Shown here: positions 1-13,000 of the stretch, in pieces
Layout of the letters: every line of letters starts with the position of its first letter
How positions within the stretch are numbered: the stretch's first letter is position 1
NCBI RefSeq assembly: GCF_947623445.1
Contig: NC_135240.1
Coordinates: forward strand, 9,238,001-9,302,000
DNA length: 64,000 bases
Source: Clavelina lepadiformis
Taxonomy: Eukaryota > Chordata > Ascidiacea > Aplousobranchia > Clavelinidae
Direction of reading: 5' to 3'
The notes under the pieces: model-generated
Database searches by the model: none
What the model saw: only the letters and a program-made list of their open reading frames with translations
Told to the model about the DNA's origin: nothing
Translations under genes and position numbers: made by a program

Positions 1-2171
1 ATCCACAATTTGAGAATATTGGTTAATATGAAATACGCATGTACAATCGTACATTATAGATTACGTGATAGAAAAAGTCCGACGTCTGTTAAACTAAATT
101 TAATAGGTTGCAACCAGTCGTTTTAATGTAAACTTTCTCTTGTTTCATTACTTGCTATACCGGCAGTTTTTTGTACGCCCGCTGTTGTCGTTGTGGAATT
201 CATGTGAGGTGCGTGGAGTGTCGTGTTCGACCTTTCAGTTCGTTTCGCCTGATAACCTACCGTACGATTTATACGCGCAAAAATGTAGCCTTAATATACT
301 AATTTCCGTTTCTGAAAGGCCAGTCTCACAACTTGTATTTGTAAAATGCTTTCATTTCATACACCCATTTAAATGCACCTGTACCGATATAGGTGGTAGG
401 CTCTTGACGGAGCCTAAGGTATAACGGCAAAGACATTTTGCCCAATTTAAAATTCTTTTTTTTGTTTTATTATGACGTCGTACGTTCGGGCTCAGTCCAA
501 ATCTTCCATATTGATGTAAAAAAGTGCTGTATTTGTAAACGAAAACGTGTTTCAGTTTAGAACCCGATGCAAACTGCTAGTCATTTACAGAAATTAACTG
601 CGTAGCTTATAAGTTTACTTACATCGAGCGTCAGCGCTTGCCCTGTTCGCTCACAGGACAGAAAAAAACGAATTGATTAAATGAAAGTTTTGGCAATTGA
701 TATTTGCATTTAACAGGCCGCTGCCTTTCAAAACACGATACTGCGCATCAAAGAAAACAACTTTATTTAATGTGCCATTTACAAGCGTTAGCTGTCTTGT
801 GCAAGTGTGCAATCATAAATGTCCAAAAGTGCATAGCCCACATATTTTTAGTAGAAAATATGTTAAGCTACGCTTAAAGGTTTATAGTCGCTTTTCGTGA
901 CCTAGCATGGCATGGACCTTGCACGGTCATTTCATTTTATAGGTTTGCCGAAATATGATACAACTTATAGTTCATTTGCTTAACTGCTCAATCTTGTTTG
1001 TTAGTTGGCAAATTTTTGTTCTAAAATCCCTAATTTCATATAACAATAATTTTAAAAATAAACATTATCATGTTTTTGCATTTTTAATTCGTGAAAATAC
1101 GCTATAAGTCAGAGCCAAGAGATACGTGAAGGTCTATAATCTTGCACAACTAGACTCTATGACTCTATGTGGACATGTTGGCTACTCATGTATGAAAGAA
1201 CACAAAGATTTATTAATAGCATTTGAACCGGTTTTTATGCGCTCATTTCATAACAACTATTGCTAAATTCGATACACACGGTGCTGAAATAAATTGCGAA
1301 TTTCTGCCTCTTATATATTTTCCTTTCATATTAACCTTTAAAAAGGCGTGAGAATAAATACCGATGACCAGATGGAAAGCTCACAATCAATAACTTATCA
1401 ATCATGGATCACAGTATAGGCTACAGTACATACATTCAGTGTAACAATGATAAATACTATTTTTAGATATTTGTTGTCTTATTTCAGCAAATGATTCATG
1501 GAGACTTAGTACTGTATTGGGTTGAAAATACTTGAACTTTTAAAGCGAAAATTTCCTGATACAAACAAACTTTAATGTACTTGCGAAAACGTTCGGTTAA
1601 AGGTGAAATAAGAGTGCTGAGTGCAAGAAACATCGCGCGTCACCTCTTTGATTTCTTTGCAAATTACCATTAACAACGACCAAAAACTGTGCAATATTGA
1701 TAACTGTATAACAATAGAACAAAATATAGGTATACACCTTAACCATGAAAAAACAAAACAAATCATACCAGATATTGATTTCGAAATTACTGTCATACAG
1801 ATCATTTCAACGCCCATCTTTTAACCGGTAAAAAAACTAAAGACTAAACCAACAGAATAGGCTGTATATGACAGAATGATAGACAAAGGTGACATAAAAT
1901 CAATGGTTACGCATACAAGACCTCCGTTGTCGACCGGGAACGTATGAATAATATTTTCGTAGTGGATGCTGCGTGGCGACGTAAGGCTTGATACCTTGTC
2001 AAATTTTGTCATAAAACTCTGTCATTACAACAAAAATGTCAGTTTTGTCGATAATGTTGATTTGAGTGTACGTTTATACCCAAGCTTTTCGAAAAGGAAA
2101 TTCAAATCATCGACATAATCTTCACCGTACCCTGGCAGATACACAGCTCTCCTCAAAGCCACTCGTTAACC
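1..2171. other. Gene-free flank downstream of the muscarinic receptor
   Basis: I see no recognisable coding exon on either strand. The longest open stretch (140-424, plus) codes for 94 residues without similarity I recognise and without usable splice context. The part next to 2172 is probably 3' untranslated sequence of the receptor on the minus strand. A minus-strand AATAAA (TTTATT at about 1209-1214 on plus) is a possible but distant polyadenylation signal. Confidence 0.5.
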
Positions 2172-5100
2172 TTACCTCGGTATAGCTACCTTCTTTTTTG
2201 CCGCAAATAAACGCTGCTGACGCCCCCCATGTCTTCCGACCCGAAGAAGCTTTTGACTTTCTCTGGTCCACCATTTTGTTGTCATAATAACTTTAAAAGT
2301 GCGGCGAAAGTTTTCGTTGCAAAATCCGTAACAAAATGGGTTCACTGTGCTGTTCAGATAGCAAAGCCAGTAACTGAGGGCCCAAATTTCCGGTGGCACA
2401 AACAAACTGGGGTTTAATGCTGTGATCACTACTATCAAGCTGTAAGGGAGCCAAAGGATAATGAAACAGAGCAGGATAAATTTTAAAAGCACGGTAACCC
2501 GACGTTCCCTTGCTTCTCTCGAATTTTCCTTAAAAGAGTGAGTCTTGGGACGAAAGGATCCGTTTTCTGGTACCCTGGACAGATGGACAGACGTAGAGGA
2601 AGTCCTGCTGGTCCGCATGGAATATTCCATGTTTGAGGCATACAAGGTTTTTGATGAATTATGGTTACTGGTTAGGGTAGTCTGGGTTACGTTCTTGCGA
2701 TCAGGAGAGCTTTCAGGAGAGAAGATTACGTCATCTTTGTTTGGAGTCTCAAGAAGGGTTTGTTTAATCTGGGGGCTGCAGCAGGATGCTTCTACTGTAT
2801 TCTTCGACTTATCTACATCGGATCCTTTCCCCATCAGGTCGCAAGCGATCAGCAGTTTTTGTTTTACCTCATTCCTCTTGGTCGCCTCAAGTTCAGCGTT
2901 AACCTGACTACTCTCTTCTGAAGAAAGACGCACTCTTCCCTGGGATTTTAGGCAAGTAGTCTTCTGTTTCTTCTTTTTGTTTGAAGTTATATTTTCGTCC
3001 TTGGAAGTTGTCTTTTTGGCATCCACAACTAACGACTTGATTCCCCTATACAACAAAAACGAATTGTTATTACAGTGCTATTAAGTAGATTTCAATGGTT
3101 ATTTTTAATTTTTATCTGAAATATTTTAAAATTTTGACAATCGGCAACGTCAGTTAAATGTATGTTTGTTTGTTGCATTTCGTTTCCACGTTATCCAGAG
3201 TTGTAAATGGGCCTTATATTGCTAGCCCGAACCCGAAAATTTAGTTGAAGCCCGAATTGTGTTCCGCTCTGGGGAGGTCTGTAGCACTCTACGCTCATGC
3301 GCATTCGTGTAAAACTGTAAAGAAAGTGAAATTACGACACAAAGTTGTCGTGGTTGTGGCAGAGTGTGAGTATAAATTCAGGCCCGAATATGGCCCGATT
3401 TTTTTCAAACTAAAACCCGACCCGAAAAGCCCAGCCCGACTTACAACCCTGACGTTATCACAGACTTACGCGTCATATAAAATATCAAGACATGTGATAC
3501 TTCTATCACTCACTGTTCACGCAGTTTTGTGGAAGATATTTGAGGTTATGTGTATCGACCAAGATTGATTGATCAATAACAAAATTTATTTGTACTGTAC
3601 TAAATATACTACGAATTGTGATGCTTCATCTTTCAGGTAGCGGCTTAATTTTATTTATAGGAGCGACGTTGTCAAAAATGAGGTGTGGATTTCTTGCTAG
3701 AAATGCTTAAAATTGCTTTATCTCTCAATTTTGTGGAGGTAGCCGGTATCAGGTAGGCCTTAAAAATGTCAAGACATCTGCTGCTGCTGTGCATGAGGCT
3801 AAGTGACGCGTGTATTGAAACGAAATTATCTCTGCGATTCTTTGTTCTCTGCAAAGCCGCATTCACGCAAGATTTGCTCACAATAGCTTTCAACTTATAT
3901 ACTAACAGGCAATTTTTTGTGATGCAGATCTAAATGGAAAAATGCAAAACCATTTGATTAGTTAGATGGCGTACGAAAATCAGAATACGCTGATAACGAT
4001 AACGGCAATAGCACTGCAATTGACCGTATCAACAAAACCTATAATACGGATAAACCGGGTCGATAGATTGGCTATAAAGTAGCTTGACCTTTTAAATAAA
4101 ACAACACCCCATGTTTCTGGTTCCCAAACCTAAAAATCAAGCCCAGCAGCCTCAAGCGAGGCGTATACCAAATGCCTGCGCAGGAGCATTCCGTGCTGGT
4201 AGATTAATCGATTTTAATTTAGAACACATAACTGCAGAGTTTACCGTATATTGCAAAATCATTTTGAAGTTTTTTACAAAATGGTTATTAAAAGCCAGTC
4301 GAGCTTCTTTATTGTTTAACAACTGAAAAAAATTATTCGTCGGAACCAGTCACTATAATGCTTTCTTGATGAATTACAGCAATGTTCAAAGTTAAAAATG
4401 CAATAATTAAAATTAGAGTTTTTCCTTAGTGCAGTAATCAATGCTGGCGGACAAAGTACTTACCATCTCCTTTTCTTTATCTTGTATATTACTCTCTGGT
4501 ATAGACCGCACATCATCGTGGCGGGGATATAGAATGCGGTACATATTGTGGCAATTGTTATCACAGAACTATCGTGAATAAACGGGATGAAACATTTTCC
4601 CTCCGGTATCAGAGTATTGTTGGACGTAAGATACCACAACGTAATAGGCGGCACCCACATTAAAAATGATAAAGTCCAAACAGCAATTATAGCATAAGCG
4701 GCGTTACGTGGAGTGCACCACCGCTTATATTTCGTTGGTTTTATGATGGCAAGGTACCTGAAATGAAAGAAAAAAGTAAAGCTCTCGATTTGTAGAACTG
4801 GAGTTGCAGTTTTGTGTATGCACTGTAAGTTGTAGGGTATAAGTTCAGCCTGTACAGGTGTATCGCACAGAATCAATCATTTGAAGTTCATTTATTTCTA
4901 AAAACCTATATGTTTGATCATACATAAAATTTATGGCATCTTCAAATGTAGGAAAATTTGTTATCACGCTTATACATAATCAATTATGCAGAATACTGTA
5001 AATTAAAACTCTATTTCAGGGTATACGTATTCGAGGCAAGCGATTTTTATAGGTATAGTTATTTTTGTAGCAATAAATACGGGCGTAAAAAACTTCCATA

Positions 5101-5836
5101 TTCTAACAAGTGTTTCGCCATATAATAAATGCATGAGTTTTTAGGTCAAGTATTCGCAACAAAACTTGATTAACTTATTACAAACTTTTGATTACATCTC
5201 ATAGACATAAATGCAACGACACTTGCACTAAAATCTTTGTAGGTTGCTTCTAACGTACAAAGAAAAACTTTTATTGATATTTACTGTTAATTTTCGGTTT
5301 ATGCAATTTGAAACTAATTTAAATGTGTCATTTTTTATAGAATTTTTACTAAGTTGTGATATAATCTACCTAAGTGTTTTTGTTTAAATTGCCTTCTTTC
5401 AGTATTTACGACACAACGATCCATGTTTAGCTACTCACCTATCAATGCATATCACCAGTAGATTCATCGACGACGCATTGCTGGCAGTGTAATCAACAGA
5501 CAGCCACGCTTTGCACATACTCTCTCCCAAAATCCATCTATTGTGAACGTTATTTGTGGTGAACACATTCATGGAAAATGCGCCTATTGTAATGTCGCTC
5601 ACTGCAAGGCTCAGAATCAGGTAGTTACTAAAATTGCGTAGGCTCTTGTTGACAAGGAAAGACAATATGACGACGGCGTTTCCTACCACTGTAATAAAGC
5701 TACAGAAGCCAGCAGCTATGGATATTAAGAGTACCTCCCAGCCATCCCGCTCAACGAAGCCGTATATACCTGTCGTACTGATATTTCCAAGCTGGGTAAC
5801 CGCAGTGGCGTTAATTGCTGTCATCGCTTCTTTCAA
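2172..5836 (-). CDS. Muscarinic-type acetylcholine receptor (GPCR, class A), 3 coding exons
   Basis: Exons are 5439-5836, 4464-4757 and 2172-3045. They join in frame to 521 aa. The protein is a seven-helix plasma-membrane receptor expected to bind acetylcholine and signal through G proteins. Family marks: N53 (1.50), D81 (2.50), C108, the amine-binding D115 in [13 protein letters not shown]132-R133-Y134, ECL2 C188, TM5 threonines T200 and T203, W429 (6.48), Y430-x-Y432, and [13 protein letters not shown] in TM7. The third intracellular loop is long (about residues 232-405) and Lys/Ser-rich, as in muscarinic receptors. The N-tail has sequons NAT and NIS and no signal peptide. Introns interrupt the DR|Y codon region and the start of ICL3. 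Oddity: position 6.52 is Ser433 (codon 2439-2441, AGC) where muscarinic receptors have Asn. The stop TAA overlaps a donor-like CCGAG/GTAAGG, so a further exon cannot be excluded. It could be M2/M4- or M1/M3/M5-like; RERRV before TM6 leans to M2/M4. Confidence 0.9.
3196..3451. mobile_element. hAT-type MITE in receptor intron 2
   Basis: A 256-bp element flanked by an exact 8-bp duplication ACGTTATC (3188-3195 and 3452-3459). Ends are imperfect inverted repeats: left CAGAGTTGTAAATGGGCC, right (reverse strand) CAGGGTTGTAAGTCGGGC. The inside is rich in GCCCGA/ACCCGA words. It has no coding capacity. 8-bp duplications with CAG-starting ends are typical of hAT transposons. Confidence 0.85.
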
Positions 5837-8800
5837 ATGCTAGGTACAAGTTGTCACGTTCAAAGTTTTACCGTACCTTGTTATACCACCGTATATCCTA
5901 TCACAAATAAAAAGCATGAAGTTTAAATAATATATGCCATACGCAAGCTGTCATTCAACTTTAAGTTTATTTGTAAATCTATCTAAATCCCAACTCTTTA
6001 GCTTGCTAAGTTTCTTAATGCGAGTACTGCGGGTACTGCGAGTGAAAACGTTAACCACCGGCATTCATACGTATGACCAGGTTTAACCTGAGACAATGAA
6101 ACAAGCCATAAATTACCGCAAGTTCACTTTTACTTTTCGATAAAGCGAGATAATGAAATAAAACACATCATACAACAGCCATGTCCAAGCCCACTTTTTA
6201 AAATGAATGAAAAAATAAAGATTTTCAGCTGCATAAGAATAACAGCATTTCTTTTCAATGCTGTTTAAAGCATTTGGGGTTGAGCAAGTGGCGTAAACAT
6301 ATGTTGTACAGCGTTCCCTGGCTTGACTTCTCTTTCTATCTTATCCGATAAAATAGATAAGCCACAATTTTCTGCTTTCCTCTGTGCCAGTGAAAATGAC
6401 CGGATTATTCACTTAGCTACGTCACTCCAACGTTCCTCTTAACATCCAAGAATAACTTCTATATATCTACCCAATAACTTAGATCATATTTTTGGGCTGC
6501 CTCTGTAGCGTAACTGCAGCTATCTGGCAGTCTCTGAGAAATGACAACATCATTTGCACGACAAGGGTTTTTATGGGGTAAAACCATCAAGATATTTTGA
6601 ATTTCTTACTAACATGCGCCATCTAGTGAAAAAAAACGCCAAATCTAATTTACAGGCTACTTTGAGCGAATTGGCGTGCGTCGGCAAAACGTAACTTCCG
6701 GTAAGAAGAGCATAATGACAGACAGAGAAAGCTGAATCATATGTCATAACACTGCTCTCTAATGTAAATAATAACAAATGTTAAATAATGGGCCGGTAAG
6801 GTACCTGCTGCTGTCAAGCTGGCTGGTCTAACTTTATGCTTACTCATAAAAGAATGTAAAACTTATAGTTCAAATGGATAGTCGTAAGGTATGTCTATAG
6901 AATAAAAGTTTAATCTATTCTTATTTTTATCAGTAAAAATTTAGACTAGATATGTTTCATTCTTATAACAAGACGTTCTTTCACATTTTTCTGCAACTTA
7001 TAATTGGCCGTTTTCACATTTCCGAGTTTATAGGACTGCTCTAGCCACTAACGTTTTCTTCTGTAAACCCTCTATGGCTATGCTAAACTGCAGGCGTTGT
7101 TATAACACACCATTGTCAATTACAGATAAGCTGACTTTGCTATCAGCACTTATGTTGTACTTGCAGTTATTAAGGTTATTGCACAACTACAATACACCAA
7201 CATTACTATGTTTAGTTAAATGCACACCTTCCTCAAACGGCAACTTCATGCTGCTAATGAGTTAAACGCATAAGCCGTAGAAACGTAAAATTGAAAACTA
7301 ACAAATTTTTTATCTATGTATATAGGTCCACTGGCAAAGGGGAGCAGTTTGTTTAATCCTCCATTTAATAAAAAATACCTCCTTTTATCTTGTTTTAAAA
7401 AATAACAAAGATTCTAAGTTGTTATTCTACCCCGCATTACGGCTTGTTTGGGCAGCCCTATCTCCATTAGTGGTTTATTAAATATAAGCAGTAATGCTTA
7501 GAATGTCAGATGACTCACGTAATTCTATGAACCTATTTAACTCAATACTCGGAACGATTTATTACGGTCACCGCTGCAAAAATTCTTTACCAAAACTGAA
7601 CTTCTTTTTCCAAATCCACGCTAAACGTTTTTTTCTTGCCAAACGGCGCAATTCTGTAAATAGCGGATTGCAAAAAGTAACGGACACAACAACAATTTGT
7701 TCTGCTTACGAATGAACAAAGGTGCTACAACTTGAAAAACGCATTTTCTTTATATTTAAGCACCAAACGCCTCAAAATGTTCAGTTGGAATAATGAATCC
7801 GTCATTAAATTATCGCTGATATCAAGATGAATGCTTAACCCGCCGGAAAGAATGAAAATCAATAAACTGGGCTTCGAGACTATCTTTTCTCCCAATGTAA
7901 ACACAACCTTACATTCAGCAAGCAAGATAGACAGCATATGTACCTATAAAGGACGCACATTTTCGTCTTGAATACGGAAACAGTTTTATTGACAACAAGA
8001 CGTTTCTGCCGAGATGAAAGTAACCTAATAAACAACTGAAAACCGTCAACACGTTCCCAGGGGATACTTAAGCATAAATATTTTATAGCAGTTTTAGTAT
8101 GTCTTTTTCTGCTAACAGATTTCAATAAAGTCATCCAACTGGAAATACAGTGCTGGACATTTCCTGCTGTTTGCCATTTTGTAAAACTCGGTAAAATATC
8201 GCAGCTTAATCAAATAATGCTTGAAAAATTTGCACCGCCTAAATTCCTTTTTCTAGCTATTTTTTTCAAAAAATATCAAACGTTATATTTGAGTAATGCT
8301 TTCCTTAAAATCGGGTAAAAACGCTGCACTCGCAATATGTAGGCAACAAAGCACGGTTTATGAGAAATGTTTGCTTATTTTTCACAAGAAAAGCTTTCCG
8401 TTGTACCAGCTATAGTGTTGTTTCTGTTAAAGAGCCTCATCTAATAAGAAAACACTTTCTTAAACGTCTAAGAGGCTTAAAGTCTGGATAATCTCACTTT
8501 ACGCTACAGGTCACTCGACTCTGCTATAACTTCCCGTTATATTTACACTGGCAATTTGATTGGCGTTGAAATATACCACATATACTTGGTTGGTTTTAAC
8601 AAGCTGTATGACTAAAAGAAGGCATTGTCCTAAACCTCATGAAGATTTAAGTCTACTTTGCAAACACTTGTTTTACGACAGGTTTCATGGCGTTAAATCT
8701 TGTTCAAAATCCCACTGAACCTGGCGTCTTTCACCAGACAGACGAAAATAACTTAAATGGTCAACCTTGGAGTGGTTTCTGATTACGCAATAATGTTTGA

Positions 8801-10026
8801 GATATTTTTACGATGACAAACATATCTCAACGAACGCAGATATTGCGACTTAGTAAAGAACCGAAGTCATGAAGCCGTTGTAGAGACCGTAGTAGAGATA
8901 ATATTGTCAAAATGTTTGATCAAATGGTCGCAAACGATTCTCCTCCGTGCAGTCAATATTTGAAATTCCACATCTCAAATGTGACTTTTACAACTGAGAC
9001 TAATCAAATATTTCATCTAGCATAGAAAATACGACGACCAACTGCGGCTGCCATTCGTTTCAACACCATCCAATAATAGCAAGCAACGTTAGAGGGCTTA
9101 AAATTAAATTGACTACAGAATAGTACCAGGAAGGGCAAGTTGCTTTCAAACAAACCGTCGCATCCACAATGCTGTGTAGTCCTTGGGCTTGTTAAGGTCA
9201 AATCGCATGTTGGCTTGTTTTCAAGCGTTTGTGCTTTTTTTTCTATTCCCAAAATACCACCTGCCATGCTACTAGTACATGTAAAAGGGAATCGACCTAA
9301 AATGGATTTATATATTTAATAGTTCTTCAGCCTTTCTTTGGCAACGGTTGGTCTATAAATATGTTTTGAAACAAAATTTAATTTTTCCCGTGTTATGCCA
9401 AAGACACATGCAGATTAAGGTTGAATGGGTCCATGGCTAAGGTTAAATCGGTTACCTTTTCGGTAAAGCACCACTCGAATTGATATCATTTTCGTTGTAA
9501 TATCCCATTAAATTATAACCAGCGATCATCGTAAATTAAGACAAGACTGGGTATGGTTTTCTTACGGAGTAAAGTGTGACGACTTCATAAATTCGGTGGT
9601 TAATTACCAGTTGCAAGACAGTAGCTTAAATCATATGTCATCATTTTAAAGATGTGGATTTGTAACATATCAACGTTTTGTTTTTGTCAGTAGCCTAGAC
9701 CAAAGCAGACTAACATCGAAAGCCAAAATTGCACAATCAGCTTTATCTTTACTCGAATTCACAAACGTGCTTGGTGCTTAAACGCTGCGTTATGAGAAAC
9801 CATATACCACGATGACTTGCGAAAAACCTACTGTACCTTCAACTGAAATGTCAGCGTTTTACTGGCTGCAACTCACGCAAGTAGAGAACTAGTTAACAGA
9901 AGGAACGATTGTATTTGCACAGTGGTAATGCATAATAGATATAACAATCTTGAACATTATTGACTTAAATAAATGTGAGCACGATAAAATTTTTACAACA
10001 ATACGAGCTAAAAACAAACGACCGCG
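5837..10026. other. Intergenic: receptor upstream region and TTC7 downstream region
   Basis: About 4.2 kb between the start codon of the receptor and the stop codon of TTC7, both on the minus strand. The 5' exon(s) and promoter of the receptor should lie in the lower part and the TTC7 3' UTR just below 10027. I found no coding exon that I could recognise. Open stretches of 60-84 codons here have no family marks or splice context. No clear promoter or polyadenylation signal could be fixed. Confidence 0.5.
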
Positions 10027-13000
10027 TTATAACCGCGGGGAAATGCAGGAGAAAGAGACCACGGGGGCGGTGGATTCCAAGTTAAGTGCGAAGAAGGAGC
10101 ATTCTATTGCTCCGTCAACATCACCATCTTCCTCCAGAATTTCAGCCAAAAGTTGCCTGAAGAGATCAATATTATCTCGACTTTAAAAACAAACTTTATC
10201 ACGCCACTGATGCTTTAGGCATGATATTGATAACGAACAGAGGAAACGGCATTGACGTTATCGTTTGACGTCATGGGCTCATGGCACGCGGTCACTGCTT
10301 AAAATTATTAATAGTGCTTCGTTGAAAATTAAAAGGTACAAAATTTCGCCAAAAGAGTTTAACTTTGCATTGACCCTCGCACCCGATCCTCCAGTCTCGA
10401 TTGCATTAAGATACTTTAGGTCAGGTGTTCGGGTCTTTCCTGTGCTTCATACTGTGGTAATGCGAAGGTACTGGTTCAAAATTTGAAACGTGGGATGATT
10501 GTGGTAATAACACTCGTAACGTGTGTCACCACCAACAAAGTCGCATTTTTCATGTTCTCAGATAACCTATGTCCTATAGCCAGGGTTGCCATCAGTCTCA
10601 ACTCAAAAATAAGGACGACTAGAAAACGAACGAGGAATACCACCTTAAACAGTGTACAACAAGAGAAAGCAACCAATGTTCCTAAAAAAAAAAAAAAAAA
10701 AAACAAGACACTATCTGCATGTTCATAATTTTGGTATCTCTTTGGTACAAAATGGTATCATAAGGTGACAAAATGCCCAAAATAAGGACAAAAGTGCCCA
10801 CCTCCGCCCTAAAAATAAGGACGAAAGTGAAAATAAGGACATTTCTTAGAAATAAGGACAAATATATTTTCTAAGACACGGACCTTTAAAATAAGGACAA
10901 ATCTTATAAATAAGGACGGTATGGCAACCCTGCCTATAGCAGGGATGTCCAACCTGCGGCCCGCTAGTCATTTTCACTCCAAAAGTATATACTTCATGTA
11001 CCCATTTTTCTTGAAATTTAATAGGTTTTGCGGCCCATTCAATTATTTCAAGTGACAATGCGGCCCACCATAATAAAATGTTGGACATCCCTGTCCTATA
11101 GCATGCTAATGCGAACTGGCTCGGAGAATTTCGAGACTTAATTGGCGAGCTCAAAAGACTTACCAAACCGTGTGCGAATGCATTTCAGTTTTGGTCGCAT
11201 CTTGTAAAAGCTTCTTCGCTATACCGGTTTTACCCTGGTTACGTAATGTATTTGCCAACCGCTCAGTAGCTACAAAAAGAGCAGAACAATAATCAATTTT
11301 CCACGAAAAAGCAACGTTATATATTTTGTACTATCGTTCCATCTATTAATGCATGCAAATCGGTGCAATGGCGACAAAAAGGTTTTGAAATATGGGGTTA
11401 AACACAAAAAACGCAACATAATATTACCAACGAAAAGTCAAAAATTTTAGATGCTGACGATAAAAACTTTTAAAAACGAACCTTTTACGTGATAAGGGTC
11501 GATGGTCAGAACATTGCTGTACATAGCGGATGCCTCGCTGCTGTCACCTCGATGATCGTGCAATAGTCCTCGCTGGAAGAAAAGTACAGTACATCAAAAC
11601 GATAAAACGGCGATTAAGATCAGTGAACGACGTCTAAAGCCGTCCATATATGAAAACCGCTGGCTGATGTATTTCCAGCAACTAAGCTATAACATAAGAG
11701 ATTCTGGAACAGGGAAGGGCTGCATATTTAAGTACCCAGCGAAATTTACTGAAAAATTATCCTTTCGGGTAATGACGTTCGAGTTGTGGGCAATTTTAAT
11801 TTCGGCAATACTTGCACTGATCATCTTGAAAGATTCCGATTTGCCGGTATGTCAACGCTGGGCATCATGTATGTGTTAAAAAGTAGAAGTTGCAATAGAG
11901 TAGACAGTATAACAATTGCAGAAAACCAGGATTGGAACAGATCTATTCAGCATACTTCAAAGTAGAAATTCAGTGAATGCCTTCGTTCTATTTTTCAAAT
12001 GCGTATTAATCGTATCCAACAAACCACAAGCTTTCAACAAATATGGATTCTTCTATCGCATGGTGCAAAACCATTGAATTCACTAAACATCTCCATATCG
12101 CCTTTATTGATTTTACAAAAGCTTTTGTCATCACTGAACCTCTTAACCTCTAGACTTTACTGGAAATTCAGTCTGGTATACACAAAGAATACATATAACA
12201 CTCAAGCAAACTTATCCTGGATCCACCGGCACTGGTACTACCAAAATAGTTGACATACAAAATGGTGCAAGACAATATAACATTCTCTCATTGCTACTCT
12301 GGTGTAATGATATTGTCTCAATAGTTTCAAAGATTAAAAAGCCTACAGTGTAAGGATATCCCATTGATCCGTTAATTCCAATCCTTGGATATGTTGAAGA
12401 CATAGCGGTAACTTACACCACTTAATGTATGCAGGAGTATCTTGACACCCTAGCTCGAGTCTATGACCTAGATAGACGCTTGGTAGATTTGCTGCACAAA
12501 TTCATCTGTTTATCACTATATCTTAAGCAAAATACTTGTCAACTAAAAACGATAAACATTGTCGTCTTCATTTAGACATATAAGTCACAACTTTGGAACA
12601 AGTTTTAAAGTATTTCATAATCAGATGTACGTAATAATATACACTTGTATATTCAGGACTAAGGTTACAAAACATCCATCAGCAATCTTGGGTCTGTTGT
12701 TGTAAAGCATATAATCGGCCAAGACCAACCAGCAACAACAAAGACACAAAACTCTTCACATCAAAACTAATCGCAAACCAATGATCAAAATGTACTACAG
12801 TACACACACTCATACATCACATCTGTTGGATTTTAGGGTTTGACTGCGTTTCTTCGACGTCTTTATTGGCAAGCAATTATAGACTTTCCAAAATAACGTA
12901 ATGGGACTTTATAACAAATCATTGGATCATTGATCACAAAAAAATTATGGATTCCAAACATACAATGAGTAATTTCTATCTTGCGTACTATTAAATCTAA

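Noticed and set aside
2545..2907. 120-codon plus-strand open frame over the receptor
   Set aside because: It is a shadow of the third receptor exon, which is supported by TM6-TM7 similarity on the minus strand.
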